A DNA stretch of 64,000 bases from Streptomyces marokkonensis (GTDB lineage Bacteria > Actinomycetota > Actinomycetes > Streptomycetales > Streptomycetaceae): the NCBI RefSeq assembly GCF_008312835.1, contig NZ_VSKS01000019.1, positions 99,477 through 163,476 of the forward strand. The letters run 5' to 3'. Shown here piece after piece: positions 51,436 to 59,858 of the stretch. The translations under genes were made by a program, and so were the position numbers. The notes under the pieces are model-generated. The model was not told the DNA's origin, ran no database searches, and was given only the letters and a program-made list of their open reading frames with translations. Positions within the stretch are counted from its first letter, which is position 1. Every line of letters starts with the position of its first letter.

Positions 51436-52103
51436 TGGCACTTCGCCGCCTTCCCCTCGACGTACACCTTGGACGCCTGCCACAGGCCGTCTCCGGTGGG
51501 GAGTTTGACCATGATGATCTTGAAGTAATCGAAGTCCGTGATGCTGGGCGTGCCCTTCAGGACCTTTCCGGTCTTGACCTCTTTGGAGTAGAACTTGCTC
51601 GAGTCCACGCAGAAGGCGACTTCCACTGAGTTGCCGTTCGGCGCGGAGCGGGTGGTTGCCTGGTAGTGGCGCCGGGTGCCGGTCGCCGTCCAGCCGCCTT
51701 CGAGCCTGACGTCGATCTGCGTCCTCGCGTACTTCGAGCCATCGCCTGTGGAGTAGGCGACCAGGGCGGCGTCCTCGGTCGTGCGCTTGTCGACGCCCCG
51801 GTAGATGGCCCGGAAGAAGTTGGCCGCGTCGTCCATGGCGGCCGCCTCGTTCTCGTCCTTGGGCTTCTCCCAGTCGAAGACCAGGTCGATGTCCGCGGGC
51901 AGGGACACGTCCACGCCGTCCGGCTTGTCCTCTGCCGGTGCTCCCGGGGGCTCCGCCGATGCGCTCGGCTTCTCCGCCCCCTGGTCGGCGCCGGCGATCT
52001 TGTCGCTGTCACCGGACTTGTCGTCCCCGCCTCCGCAGGCCGTCAGCAGCAAGGTTGCGGCGGCGGCGAACGCGGCAGCAACGGGCAAAGTGCGGCGCTT
52101 CAC
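51432..52103 (-). CDS. Lipoprotein, module copy 2
   Basis: A 223-aa lipoprotein with signal MKRRTLPVAAAFAAAATLLL and lipobox LTAC. A Gly/Asp/Ser spacer is followed by a domain of about 150 residues (SLPADIDLVFDWEKPKDENE, GGWTATGTRRHYQATTRSAP) ending WQASKVYVEGKAAKCQ. It is the paralogue of 49606 and first in its unit. A promoter should lie in the 520-bp region upstream, divergent from the pilus cluster. Confidence 0.8.
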   Translation of the reverse strand: MKRRTLPVAAAFAAAATLLLTACGGGDDKSGDSDKIAGADQGAEKPSASAEPPGAPAEDKPDGVDVSLPADIDLVFDWEKPKDENEAAAMDDAANFFRAIYRGVDKRTTEDAALVAYSTGDGSKYARTQIDVRLEGGWTATGTRRHYQATTRSAPNGNSVEVAFCVDSSKFYSKEVKTGKVLKGTPSITDFDYFKIIMVKLPTGDGLWQASKVYVEGKAAKCQ

Positions 52104-52623
52104 AGTGAGCTCCCCGTGAGACGTAACGTTTCCAGTGCACTGACGATATCCGTGGGTTTATCGGTTTCACCAACGCGAACTATCCAACGAAACAGGCGAA
52201 ATGACGGCCCCGGCCGACGTGGCCGGCCCGTCGGGCCGCCGTGTTCACACCCTCGGGTGGCAGTCGACCCGCGGGCCCTTGCCGCCACCATCGCTCGATC
52301 AGGTCTCCCGGCCGGCCCGCGCTGTGGCCGTTCACTCGCGCACAGGTGAGCTGCTTGTCCCAACTGGGTTGTTCAACAGTTGAATTGCAAGACTGCAACG
52401 GTGTGCGGGGTGGGGCGCGTGAGGTCCGTTCCGCCTTGAGGGGCTTATGCGTGGCTGATACGGTGCGATGGCTTGACACTCACCTCGGCTTTGGATATCC
52501 GCCCAGGCCGGGCCGGTAAGTCCGGCGCGTCCCGCATGTCTGCGTGCGAGCGGACGGGGATGAAGTGTCCGGAATTTCAGGGAACTTGGCAGACATCGTC
52601 TTGGGTGTACGGGGAGCGGTTGC
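52104..52623. other. 520-bp divergent intergenic region
   Basis: It separates the lipoprotein modules (minus) from the Tad-type cluster (plus). Near 52140-52200 the sequence is AT-richer, as for a promoter. Two adjacent palindromes lie at 52372-52398. No coding segment with convincing composition was found. The ribosome binding site for the SAF gene is poor (GGAGCGGTTGC). Confidence 0.6.
52372..52398. promoter_or_regulatory. Adjacent palindromes, candidate operator
   Basis: TTCAAC-A-GTTGAA (52372-52384) is followed directly by TTGCA-AGAC-TGCAA (52385-52398). Both are perfect inverted repeats in a locally AT-rich patch, about 225 bp before the SAF gene. Confidence 0.55.
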
Positions 52624-53337
52624 GTGAAGATCCAAGAGCGTGCGGGGGCGGGCGCCGGCCGTTCCGCGGCGCCGGCCGGACCGGCGGTCGGTGACCGGCT
52701 TCCCACTCCGCCTCGCGAGCGCAAACCGGCGCTGGCCGCGCTCGCGGTGCTGCTGATCCTCGTCGGCGCGCTGGGCGTCACGACACTCGTGCTGCGGGCG
52801 GGGGAGCGGATCGAGGTCATCAAGCTCACGGACACCGTCCCGGCGGGCGAGGCCATCACGGACGGCAAGATCACCTCCGTGATGGTGAACGAGGACTCCA
52901 GCGCCAACTTCGTCCCCTGGGAACAGCGGCACGGCCTCATGAAGCTCCAGGCGAAGTCGACCCTGTACAAGGGCACCGTGCTCGTCGGGGAGATGTTCGC
53001 CAAGAGCAGCGGTCTCGAGCAGGGCGAGGCGACCGTCGGTGTCTCCCTCAAGGACGGCCAGTACCCGCCCAACATCAAGGCCGGTGACCATGTCGCCGTG
53101 TACCGCGTCGGCGGCCGCGCCACCGGTGACGGTGACGAGGAAGCCGGCTCCGCGGGTGCGGGCAACTCCCTGCTCGTCGAGCGTGCCGTGGTCGCCGACG
53201 TCAAGCGGAGCAGCGACGACGTCGTGAGCAGCACCAGCCTTCCGGTCGAGCTGACCGTGCAGGCCTCCCAGGCCGCTGCGCTGACCCAGGCCGCGTCCGC
53301 CGGTGAGGTCGCCGTCGTACTGATTCCCGGCAACTAG
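52624..53337 (+). CDS. SAF-domain membrane protein (CpaB-like), pilus cluster
   Basis: A 237-aa protein with a Gly/Ala/Pro-rich cytoplasmic tail, one membrane helix at about 35-57 (PALAALAVLLILVGALGVTT) and a SAF domain (VIKLTDTVPAGEAITDGKIT, YKGTVLVGEMFAKS). CpaB/RcpC-type SAF proteins help assemble Tad pili in the envelope. It is the first gene of the Tad-type cluster, with GTG start. The C-terminal part (PVELTVQASQAAALTQAASA) matches the usual CpaB end. Confidence 0.82.
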   Translation: MKIQERAGAGAGRSAAPAGPAVGDRLPTPPRERKPALAALAVLLILVGALGVTTLVLRAGERIEVIKLTDTVPAGEAITDGKITSVMVNEDSSANFVPWEQRHGLMKLQAKSTLYKGTVLVGEMFAKSSGLEQGEATVGVSLKDGQYPPNIKAGDHVAVYRVGGRATGDGDEEAGSAGAGNSLLVERAVVADVKRSSDDVVSSTSLPVELTVQASQAAALTQAASAGEVAVVLIPGN

Positions 53338-53354
53338 AAGGCAGCCGACAAGCC

Positions 53355-54200
53355 ATGGCCCTCATCGCCCTCGCCGCCGACAAGGGTTCCCCCGGCGTCA
53401 CCACCGCGGCCGTCGCCCTCGCGGCGGTCTGGCCGCGGCGGGTGCTGCTCGCCGAGACCGACCCGGCGGGCGGTGACCTCGTCTACCGCAGTGCCGCCGC
53501 GCACGGCGGGCCGCTCAACCCGAACACCGGGATGCTGTCCATCGCCGCGACCGCGCGCCGCGGACTCGTCCCCGACCAGCTCTGGGACCACGTCCAGCCG
53601 TTGAGCGGCGGTCTCGAAGTGCTCGTCGGGCTCGGGATCGCCGAGCAGGCCGCCGGGCTCGCCGGGCTGTGGCCGACGCTCGGGCACGCCTTCGCCTCGC
53701 TCGCCGACTCCCCGCACGCGCCCGCCGACGTCATCGCCGACTGCGGGCGGATCAGCGGGGACACCCCGGCCGTGGAGCTGTTCCCGCACGCCTCCCTCCT
53801 GCTGCTCGTCTCGCGCACCGAGCCGGAGGCGCTCGCCCGCGTGCGCGACCGGGCCGCCACGCTCGCCGCCAAGCTGCACGGGGGGCCGCGCGGTGCGGCG
53901 AGCCTCGGCAACCCGGTGATCGGCGTCGTCCTCGTCGCCGACACGGGCAACGCCGCCAAGCTCGCCTCCCAGGTCAACGACATGCTCGTGCACGCGCAGA
54001 CCGGCGCCCGGGTGGTCGGCACCCTCGCCGACGACCCGGCCGGCGCCGAGCAGCTGGCCGGGCGCAGGCGCGGGCGGCTCGACAAGTCGCTGCTGATCCG
54101 CTCCGCGCGCAAGGTGACCGCCGACGTGTACCAGCAGTACGGGGCCGCCTGGGCCGCCCAGGACCGGCAGGCGCCCCAGGGCCACGGGGCCGGGCGATGA
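53355..54200 (+). CDS. CpaE/TadZ-like ParA-type ATPase
   Basis: A 281-aa protein with a deviant Walker A KGSPGVTTAAVALA (Lys10), LLAETDPAGGDLVYR (switch region) and the DVIADCGRI second motif. TadZ/CpaE proteins place the Tad apparatus at a cell site. The N-terminal receiver-like domain seen in some CpaE proteins is absent here. It lies 17 bp after the SAF gene, and its TGA overlaps the TadA ATG by 4 bp. Confidence 0.83.
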   Translation: MALIALAADKGSPGVTTAAVALAAVWPRRVLLAETDPAGGDLVYRSAAAHGGPLNPNTGMLSIAATARRGLVPDQLWDHVQPLSGGLEVLVGLGIAEQAAGLAGLWPTLGHAFASLADSPHAPADVIADCGRISGDTPAVELFPHASLLLLVSRTEPEALARVRDRAATLAAKLHGGPRGAASLGNPVIGVVLVADTGNAAKLASQVNDMLVHAQTGARVVGTLADDPAGAEQLAGRRRGRLDKSLLIRSARKVTADVYQQYGAAWAAQDRQAPQGHGAGR

Positions 54201-55504
54201 CCGCTGTCGACCATCAGCTGGTCAAGCGGTTCCGTCAGGACGCCGGCGACCGGATCGCCGAACAGCGCCGCCTCGACCAGGTCAACGGCGTCACGCCGAT
54301 GTCCACCGAGGACGAGCGGCAGTACGCCCGTGCCGTCATAGCCCAGATCCTGGAGGAGCACGCCCGCGCCGAGATCAACGCGGGACGCACGCCGCTGGAC
54401 GCCGAGACCGAGGAGCAGTACGCGGCCGCCGTGCACGCGGCGCTGTTCGGTGTCGGCCGCCTCCAGCCGCTGCTCGACGACCCCGAGGTCGAGAACATCG
54501 ACATCAACGGCTGCGACCAGGTGTTCGTCGGCTACTCGGACGGGCGCGAGGTGCGGGGCGAGCCCGTCGCCGAGACGGACGAGGAGCTCATCGAGCTGAT
54601 CCAGGTGCTGGGCGCGTACTCCGGACTGTCGTCCCGGCCCTTCGACTCCGCCAACCCCCAGCTCGACCTGCGGCTGCCGGACGGTTCACGTCTGTCGGCC
54701 GTGATGGACGTGGCGCGGCGGCCCGCGCTGTCCATCCGCCGGGCCCGCATGGGCAAGGTGTTCATCTCCGACCTCGTCGGCAACGGGACGCTGACGCCCG
54801 AACTCGGCCACTTCCTCGCCTGCGCGGTCCGGGCCCGCAGGAACATCATGATCGCGGGCGCGACGAACGCCGGAAAGACCACGCTGCTGCGCGCCCTCGC
54901 CAACGAGATCCCGCCCCAGGAGCGGCTCATCACCGTGGAGCGGGCCCTCGAGCTCGGGCTCGACACCTTTCCCGACCTCCACCCCAACGTCGTGGCGTTC
55001 GAGGAGCGGCTGCCCAACTCCGAGGGGCAGGGCGCCATCTCGATGGCGGAGCTGGTGCGCCGCTCGCTGCGCATGAACCCCTCCCGCGTCATCGTCGGTG
55101 AGGTGCTCGGCGACGAGATCGTGACCATGCTGAACGCGATGTCCCAGGGCAACGACGGCTCGCTGTCCACGATCCACGCCAACAGCTCCAGCGAGGTGTT
55201 CAACCGCATCTCCACCTACGCCCTGCAGGCGACGGAACGGCTGCCCATCGAGGCCAGCCAGATGCTGATCGCCGGCGCGGTGAACTTCGTCGTCTTCATC
55301 CAGCGGCGCAACGAATACCAGAGCGGCGGCCGCCTGCAGCGCATGGTCACCTCCGTCCGCGAGGTCAACGGCGTCGACGGCCGGGTGCTGTCCAGCGAGG
55401 TGTTCGCCGAGACTCCCGACGGCCGGGTCGTGCCGCACGCCCCCATAGCCTGCCTGGAGGAACTGATGGCCTACGGCTACCGGCCCAGCGGAACGTGGGG
55501 GTGA
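54197..55504 (+). CDS. tadA: Type II/IV secretion ATPase TadA (CpaF)
   Basis: A 435-aa hexameric motor ATPase. Walker A GATNAGKTTLLRALA (Lys227), Asp box RLITVERALELGLD, Walker B SRVIVGEVLGDEIV and His box GSLSTIHANSS are all present. The N-terminal helical domain (residues 1-90) is typical of CpaF. It powers assembly of Flp-type pili together with TadB and TadC. The ATG overlaps the previous stop, and the next gene follows after 4 bp. Confidence 0.94.
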   Translation: MTAVDHQLVKRFRQDAGDRIAEQRRLDQVNGVTPMSTEDERQYARAVIAQILEEHARAEINAGRTPLDAETEEQYAAAVHAALFGVGRLQPLLDDPEVENIDINGCDQVFVGYSDGREVRGEPVAETDEELIELIQVLGAYSGLSSRPFDSANPQLDLRLPDGSRLSAVMDVARRPALSIRRARMGKVFISDLVGNGTLTPELGHFLACAVRARRNIMIAGATNAGKTTLLRALANEIPPQERLITVERALELGLDTFPDLHPNVVAFEERLPNSEGQGAISMAELVRRSLRMNPSRVIVGEVLGDEIVTMLNAMSQGNDGSLSTIHANSSSEVFNRISTYALQATERLPIEASQMLIAGAVNFVVFIQRRNEYQSGGRLQRMVTSVREVNGVDGRVLSSEVFAETPDGRVVPHAPIACLEELMAYGYRPSGTWG

Positions 55505-55508
55505 GGCG

Positions 55509-56516
55509 ATGAACCCCGCGACCACCGACCTCGCCGCGTTCGGCTCGCTCGGCTCCATGGGCGGGCTGTTCTCCACCACGGTCCTGTACGCGCTCGCCTG
55601 CGGTGTCGCCGTCGGCGGCGGACTGGCACTGCTGATCGTCGCCGTACGGGGGCTGCCCGCCAGGCCCGAGCACGAGAAGCAGAAGGCGAGCGAGCGGGCG
55701 AACGAGCTGATCCGGTTCGCCGGGCAGCGCGGCTCCCTCGCCGCGATCGTCGGCCTCGTCGTGCTGCTGCTGACCCGCTGGGCGGTGGCCGGTGTCGCCG
55801 CCGCCGTCCTCGTCTTCTTCTGGGACCGGCTCTTCGGCGGGGCCGGGGAGGAACGGGCCGCGATGCGGCGCGTGGAGGCGCTGGCCTCCTGGACGGAGTC
55901 GCTGCGCGACACCATCGCCGGCGCGGTGGGCCTGGAGCAGGCCATCCCGGCCTCCGCGCGCGCCGCGGCGCCCGTGCTGCGCCCGCACCTCGACGCGCTC
56001 GTCGACCGGCTGCGCGCCCGCACCCCGCTGCCCGAGGCGCTCCAGCACCTCGCCGACGAGATCGACGACGCCTCCGCCGACATCATCGTCGCCGCGCTCA
56101 TCCTCAACGCCCGGCTGCGCGGACCCGGTCTGCGGCAGGTCCTCGGCGCGCTCGCCAAGTCGGCGCGCGAGGAGGTCGACATGCGGCAGCGCGTGATGGC
56201 GCAGCGCGCCTCCACCCGGCGCTCGGTGCAGATCGTCGTCGCCGTGTCGATCGCGTTCGTACTCGGACTGTCCATCTTCAACCGGGACTTCGTCGAGCCG
56301 TACGGCACCGCGGTGGGGCAGCTCGTACTCGCCTGTGTCTGCAGCCTGTTCGCCCTCGGTTTCTGGTGGCTGCGGAAGCTGTCCACCATCGAGACGCCCG
56401 AACGCTTCCTGGTGCGCGACGAGCCGGCGGTGCAGTTCGTGCGGCCGCGCACCCCCGGCGCCGCGGCGGACCGGCCGCAGGCGCCGCTCCAGCAGGACGA
56501 GGGGGTACGCCGGTGA
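55509..56516 (+). CDS. tadB: Inner-membrane platform protein TadB
   Basis: A 335-aa type II secretion F-domain protein. Two N-terminal helices precede the GspF-like core (WTESLRDTIAGAVGLEQAIP, DEIDDASADIIVAALILNAR), and two C-terminal helices follow (IVVAVSIAFVLGLSIF, AVGQLVLACVCSLFALGFW). It forms the base for pilin assembly with TadC. The C-terminal tail is Pro/Gln-rich. Its stop overlaps the next GTG by 4 bp. Confidence 0.88.
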   Translation: MNPATTDLAAFGSLGSMGGLFSTTVLYALACGVAVGGGLALLIVAVRGLPARPEHEKQKASERANELIRFAGQRGSLAAIVGLVVLLLTRWAVAGVAAAVLVFFWDRLFGGAGEERAAMRRVEALASWTESLRDTIAGAVGLEQAIPASARAAAPVLRPHLDALVDRLRARTPLPEALQHLADEIDDASADIIVAALILNARLRGPGLRQVLGALAKSAREEVDMRQRVMAQRASTRRSVQIVVAVSIAFVLGLSIFNRDFVEPYGTAVGQLVLACVCSLFALGFWWLRKLSTIETPERFLVRDEPAVQFVRPRTPGAAADRPQAPLQQDEGVRR

Positions 56517-57439
56517 ACGGCGAACTGACGATGCCGGTGGTCGTCGGCGCGGTCATCGGACTGGGGATCTACGTCCTGGTCCGCGCGTTGATGCCCACCA
56601 GGCGCAGCGCGATCTCCCAGGTCGCCCGGATCGACGCGATGCGGGCGCGCGGAACGGCGTACGAGTCGGCACGCGCGCCGCGGGACACCGGCCGCCTGGG
56701 CTCTCTGAGGGCCGAAGTGGGTTCGCGCGTCGCCGAGTTCTATCTGCAGCAGGGATGGGAGCAGCGCAGCCTGCGCGCGGACCTGGCGGTACTGGAGCGC
56801 AGCTGGGAGAAGTTCCTGGCGACGAAGGTGCTGCTGGCCGTGACGGGCCTGTTCTTCGGTCCGTTCCTGTTCGCCATCGTCTGGCAGCTCGGGTTCAGCG
56901 AGAGCCCGGTCGTTCCGGTGTGGCTGGCCCTGGTGTGCGCGGCGCTGTTCTTCTTCCTGCCCGACCTGGAGGTCCGCCGGGACGCCGCCGAGAAGCGGCG
57001 CGACCTGCGCCGGGTCATCGGCGCGTACCTGGACCTGGTGTCGATGAGCCTGGCCGGCGGCCGGGGTCTGCCGGAGGCGCTGATGGCGGCGGCCGAGGTG
57101 TCCGACGGCTGGGCGACACGGCGCATCCGCAACGCCCTCGCCGACGCCCGGATCACCGGCCTCAGCCAGTGGCAGGCGCTGGGTCAGCTGGGGGAGGAGC
57201 TGGGCGTGGAGGAGCTGAAGGACCTCTCCGCGTCCCTGGCGCTCGTCGCGGACGACGGTGCGAAGGTGCGCGAGTCCCTCGCCTCCCGCGCCGAGACCAT
57301 GCGGCACCGCGAACTCGCCGAGATCGAGGGCAGCGCGGGTGAGAAGTCCCAGTCGATGCTCGTGGCGCAGCTGCTGCTGTGCGCGGGGTTCCTCGTGTTC
57401 CTGATCTTCCCGGCGGCGATGCGGGTGTTCCAGGTGTGA
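56513..57439 (+). CDS. tadC: Inner-membrane platform protein TadC
   Basis: A 308-aa F-domain protein with helices at the N-terminus (VVVGAVIGLGIYVLVRALMP), the middle and the C-terminus (SMLVAQLLLCAGFLVFLIFP), and a GspF-like core (AYLDLVSMSLAGGRGLPEAL, LKDLSASLALVADDGAKVRE). It is the partner of TadB. GTG start within the TadB stop codon region (GTGA). Confidence 0.88.
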   Translation: MNGELTMPVVVGAVIGLGIYVLVRALMPTRRSAISQVARIDAMRARGTAYESARAPRDTGRLGSLRAEVGSRVAEFYLQQGWEQRSLRADLAVLERSWEKFLATKVLLAVTGLFFGPFLFAIVWQLGFSESPVVPVWLALVCAALFFFLPDLEVRRDAAEKRRDLRRVIGAYLDLVSMSLAGGRGLPEALMAAAEVSDGWATRRIRNALADARITGLSQWQALGQLGEELGVEELKDLSASLALVADDGAKVRESLASRAETMRHRELAEIEGSAGEKSQSMLVAQLLLCAGFLVFLIFPAAMRVFQV

Positions 57440-57503
57440 GAACCGTGACCCCCGAGCCGTACGTCAGAGCTTCCGTGAACCGAATTCGAGAGGACAACGC
57501 GTC

Positions 57504-57755
57504 ATGAACGGACGTACCTTCCACACCGGCATCCCCGCCGTGGACTTCCTGGTCACCTTCGTGCGCGGGCGCGTGGAGCGTGCCCGCTCCGGCGAACTGG
57601 ACCGCGGTGCCTCCGCGGTGGAGTGGGTCATCATCTCGGCGGTCGTCGTGGCGATCGTCGGCGTCGTGGCCGCCATCATCAACACCGCGCTGAGCGACGG
57701 CGCCAACAAGGTCGGCGACTGCATCAAGGGCGCGGACGCGGGCAAGACCTGCTGA
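57504..57755 (+). CDS. Flp-type pilin-like protein
   Basis: An 83-aa prepilin. The class IV-type cleavage site is DRG|ASAVEWV with G35, A36 at +1 and Glu40 at +5, followed by a hydrophobic helix (WVIISAVVVAIVGVVAAIIN) and a short polar tail with two Cys (DCIKGADAGKTC). The leader is unusually long (35 residues) for a Flp pilin. The prepilin peptidase at 62935 is the likely processing enzyme. It is 64 bp after TadC, with GAGAGG upstream. Confidence 0.85.
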   Translation: MNGRTFHTGIPAVDFLVTFVRGRVERARSGELDRGASAVEWVIISAVVVAIVGVVAAIINTALSDGANKVGDCIKGADAGKTC

Positions 57756-57784
57756 CCACCCACACCTTCTCAACGTCCACGGGG

Positions 57785-58234
57785 ATGCCGGTGCGTGTAC
57801 GTCGCTGGGTACGCCGAAGGGTGGAGGCCGCCTCCGCCCGCGGCGAGTCCGGCATGACCGCGATCGAGTTCGTGCTGCTCACGCCCGTACTCTTCTTCAT
57901 GATCTTCGCGACGGTGCAGTTCGCGCTGTACTTCTTCGCCGATCACGTCGCCCAGGCGGCGGCGCAGGCGGGCGCGCGCAAGGCGCGTGCGACCGCGCAC
58001 GACCAGCCGGGCGGCTGGCGGGGTGAGGCGCGGGACGTGGTGGACAGCTACATCCGGCAGCTGGGCCCGCAGCTGGTGCTGGCTCCCGACGTGACGATGC
58101 TCCAGCCGGAGCAGAACACGGTGGGCGTGGAGATCACGGCACGCGTCCCGACGGTGTTCCCCGGCCTTGACCTGACGGTGCACGCGCAGTCGATGGGGCC
58201 GGTGGAGCGGTTCGTGCAGGAGGGGGAGAACTAG
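57785..58234 (+). CDS. tadE: TadE-like pseudopilin
   Basis: A 149-aa protein with basic leader, cleavage-type site GESG|MTAIEFVLLTPVLFF (Gly23, Glu28 at +5), a hydrophobic helix and a C-terminal beta-rich domain (PDVTMLQPEQNTVGVEITAR). TadE is a pseudopilin processed by the Tad prepilin peptidase. The start at 57785 has ACGGGG upstream. The next gene begins immediately after the stop. Confidence 0.88.
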   Translation: MPVRVRRWVRRRVEAASARGESGMTAIEFVLLTPVLFFMIFATVQFALYFFADHVAQAAAQAGARKARATAHDQPGGWRGEARDVVDSYIRQLGPQLVLAPDVTMLQPEQNTVGVEITARVPTVFPGLDLTVHAQSMGPVERFVQEGEN

Positions 58235-58663
58235 ATGGACCTCTCCGTCTTCCGCGGACGGGCGCGGTCGCACGACGACCGGGGACTGTCCACCGTCGAG
58301 GTGGTCGTCCTCGCGCCGGTGATGATCCTGTTCATCCTGGTCCTGGTGGCCTTCGGGCAACTGGTGGACGGACGCGGCGCGCTGGACGGCGCGGCGCGCG
58401 ACGCGGCCCGCGCCGGCTCGATCCAGAAGGACCACGCCACGGCGATGGCCGAGGCGAGGGCGGCGGCCGAGGCGAACCTCGCGGACGTCTGCTCGGGTCC
58501 GGTGACCGTCGTACAGACCAGCCAGGGCTTCGAGCCGGACACCATCTTCACGGTCGAGGTGAGCTGCGAGGTCCGGGGCCTCGCCATGCTGGGCCTGGAC
58601 GTCCCCACGACCCTGACCGCGAGCTTCAGCTCCCCGCTGGACCCGTACCGGAGGACGGCGTGA
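58235..58663 (+). CDS. Second TadE/TadF-like pseudopilin
   Basis: A 142-aa protein with site DDRG|LSTVEVVVLAPVMIL (Gly17, Glu22 at +5), a hydrophobic helix and a C-terminal domain with two Cys (ADVCSGP, EVSCEVRG) that may form a disulfide outside the cell. It directly abuts the tadE stop, and its TGA overlaps the next GTG. Confidence 0.86.
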   Translation: MDLSVFRGRARSHDDRGLSTVEVVVLAPVMILFILVLVAFGQLVDGRGALDGAARDAARAGSIQKDHATAMAEARAAAEANLADVCSGPVTVVQTSQGFEPDTIFTVEVSCEVRGLAMLGLDVPTTLTASFSSPLDPYRRTA

Positions 58664-59124
58664 GAGCGGCACGTATGCGGAGCCTGCTGTGGGACCGCCG
58701 CACGCGGCTGGACGACCGCGGCTCGGGCGCCGGCGCGGTCATCGTCTTCGCCCTCGTCTTCCTGTCCCTGACGGCCTTCGTCATCGACGGCGGCATGTCC
58801 GTCTCGAAACGGGAACGCGCCGCCGACATCGCGGAACAGGCCGCCCGTTACGCCGCCCAGGACATCGACCGCGAGGCCCTCTACGACAACGAGGGCGGCC
58901 CGGCGCCGATCAACTACGAGAACTGCGACGCCCGGGTGAAGGCCTTCGCCCGCGAGATGGGCATGTCCGGCCCGGACATCGCGGCGACGCACTGCGTGGC
59001 GGCCAGTGCCGAAGCGGTGGAGGTCGACGTGCAGTTGACGTACGCGCCGGTCTTCACGGGCATGTTCTACGGCGGGGACGTGGTGGTGCACGGGCAGGCG
59101 GTGGCCGAGAACGAGGTCGGCTGA
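58660..59124 (+). CDS. TadG-like pilus-assembly protein
   Basis: A 154-aa protein with DDRGSGAGAVIVFALVFLSL near the N-terminus, the TadG/TadE-type membrane segment without the +5 Glu (Ala instead), followed by a helix (ERAADIAEQAARYAAQDIDR) and two Cys (ENCDARV, THCVAAS) in the external domain. It is the last member of the pseudopilin row. GTG start within the previous stop. Confidence 0.82.
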   Translation: MRAARMRSLLWDRRTRLDDRGSGAGAVIVFALVFLSLTAFVIDGGMSVSKRERAADIAEQAARYAAQDIDREALYDNEGGPAPINYENCDARVKAFAREMGMSGPDIAATHCVAASAEAVEVDVQLTYAPVFTGMFYGGDVVVHGQAVAENEVG

Positions 59125-59482
59125 GGCCGCGGCCGGCGCCGTCGCCGAACCTTCCACGGACCTGCACGACGTTCACCGCGGGGCCGCACGGGAAAGGGAC
59201 GGAGCGCGCGGATCGGTCCCGGCGTGCTGGGTGTGTCACCGGCAGGCTCCCGTGGCCGGTGGGTTGCGTGAAGGCGGAGGCCGATTCCGTGACCGCATCC
59301 CCACACTCGTGGACGCGGCGGTGCCGCGGGAGTGCGCGTCGACCGTGCGTCGCTGGCCGGCCGTTCGGCCGCGTGCTTGGATCGGTGAGCGGCTCCCCGG
59401 TGACGTGCACGGATTCCCCCAACTCCGGATCTCGGGCGGGCCTCGCCGCTCTGATTCGCTGCAATGAAGGGAAAGACCTGAC
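59125..59482. other. 358-bp intergenic region before the double-glycine peptide gene
   Basis: Contains an inverted repeat (59237-59261) and the ribosome binding site GAAGGGAAAG of the next gene. I found no coding frame with convincing composition. The length and separate ribosome binding site suggest the peptide gene has its own promoter. Confidence 0.55.
59237..59261. promoter_or_regulatory. 7-bp inverted repeat upstream of the peptide gene
   Basis: CACCGGC (59237-59243) and GCCGGTG (59255-59261) are perfect arms with an 11-nt spacer, about 220 bp before the peptide ATG. It could be an operator or a chance GC palindrome. Confidence 0.35.
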
Positions 59483-59725
59483 ATGAACCTCGTCCCCCAG
59501 GTCGACACTGCCGAGCTCTCCGACGCGGACCTGGACCAGGTGTCCGGCGGCCTCGCCGGTGGCGTCGACGTCGCGGCCGGCCTCGCCGTCACCGCGTCCG
59601 CCGGTGCCGCCGGCGCGGGTCTCCACGTGGAGGCCGGCCCGCTCTCCGTCTGCGCCGGTCTCGGCGCCTCGGTGACGCCCGGTGCCGCCGCGGTGAACGG
59701 CCACGCGCACACCACGATGGTCTGA
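59483..59725 (+). CDS. Small peptide with double-glycine leader
   Basis: An 80-aa peptide. Residues 10-23 read AELSDADLDQVSGG, a textbook double-glycine leader (ELSDxELxxVxGG type), so cleavage after Gly23 would release a core of about 57 residues. The core is Gly/Ala/Val-rich (GLAVTASAGAAGAGLHVEAG) with a single Cys and few Ser/Thr, unlike a lanthipeptide. No C39 peptidase transporter or modification enzyme is in the window. The ribosome binding site GAAGGGAAAG is good, and a strong hairpin follows at 59763-59799. It lies between the pseudopilins and the rest of the Tad-type cluster. Confidence 0.75.
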   Translation: MNLVPQVDTAELSDADLDQVSGGLAGGVDVAAGLAVTASAGAAGAGLHVEAGPLSVCAGLGASVTPGAAAVNGHAHTTMV

Positions 59726-59762
59726 GCCGCACGGCCGGCGCGCGCCGAGCAGCGGTGAGGAC

Positions 59763-59799
59763 GGGCCCCGGACGCAGCCGTGCGCTGTGTCCGGGGCCC
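59763..59799 (+). terminator. Hairpin after the peptide gene
   Basis: GGGCCCCGGAC (59763-59773) and GTCCGGGGCCC (59789-59799) are perfect 11-bp arms with a 15-nt loop. There is no T-run, as is usual for Streptomyces I-shaped terminators. Confidence 0.7.
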
Positions 59800-59858
59800 G
59801 TCGGGCGTGCGGGCCCCGGCCCGCCCCCGCCGCGTCGTGCCGTCGGGGACGTCGCGGC

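Noticed and set aside
34226-52103. Integrated mobile element carrying the T7-like and lipoprotein genes
   Set aside because: No integrase, tRNA target, flanking direct repeats or clear change in base composition was seen; gene order appears chromosomal.
59231-59467. Possible 78-aa gene in the gap after the TadG-like gene
   Set aside because: Arg/Pro-rich translation, no ribosome binding site and no motif; composition fits non-coding GC-rich DNA.
59483-59725. Lanthipeptide gene cluster
   Set aside because: The leader fits, but there is no LanM/LanB/LanC-type enzyme, and the core has a single Cys and few Ser/Thr.
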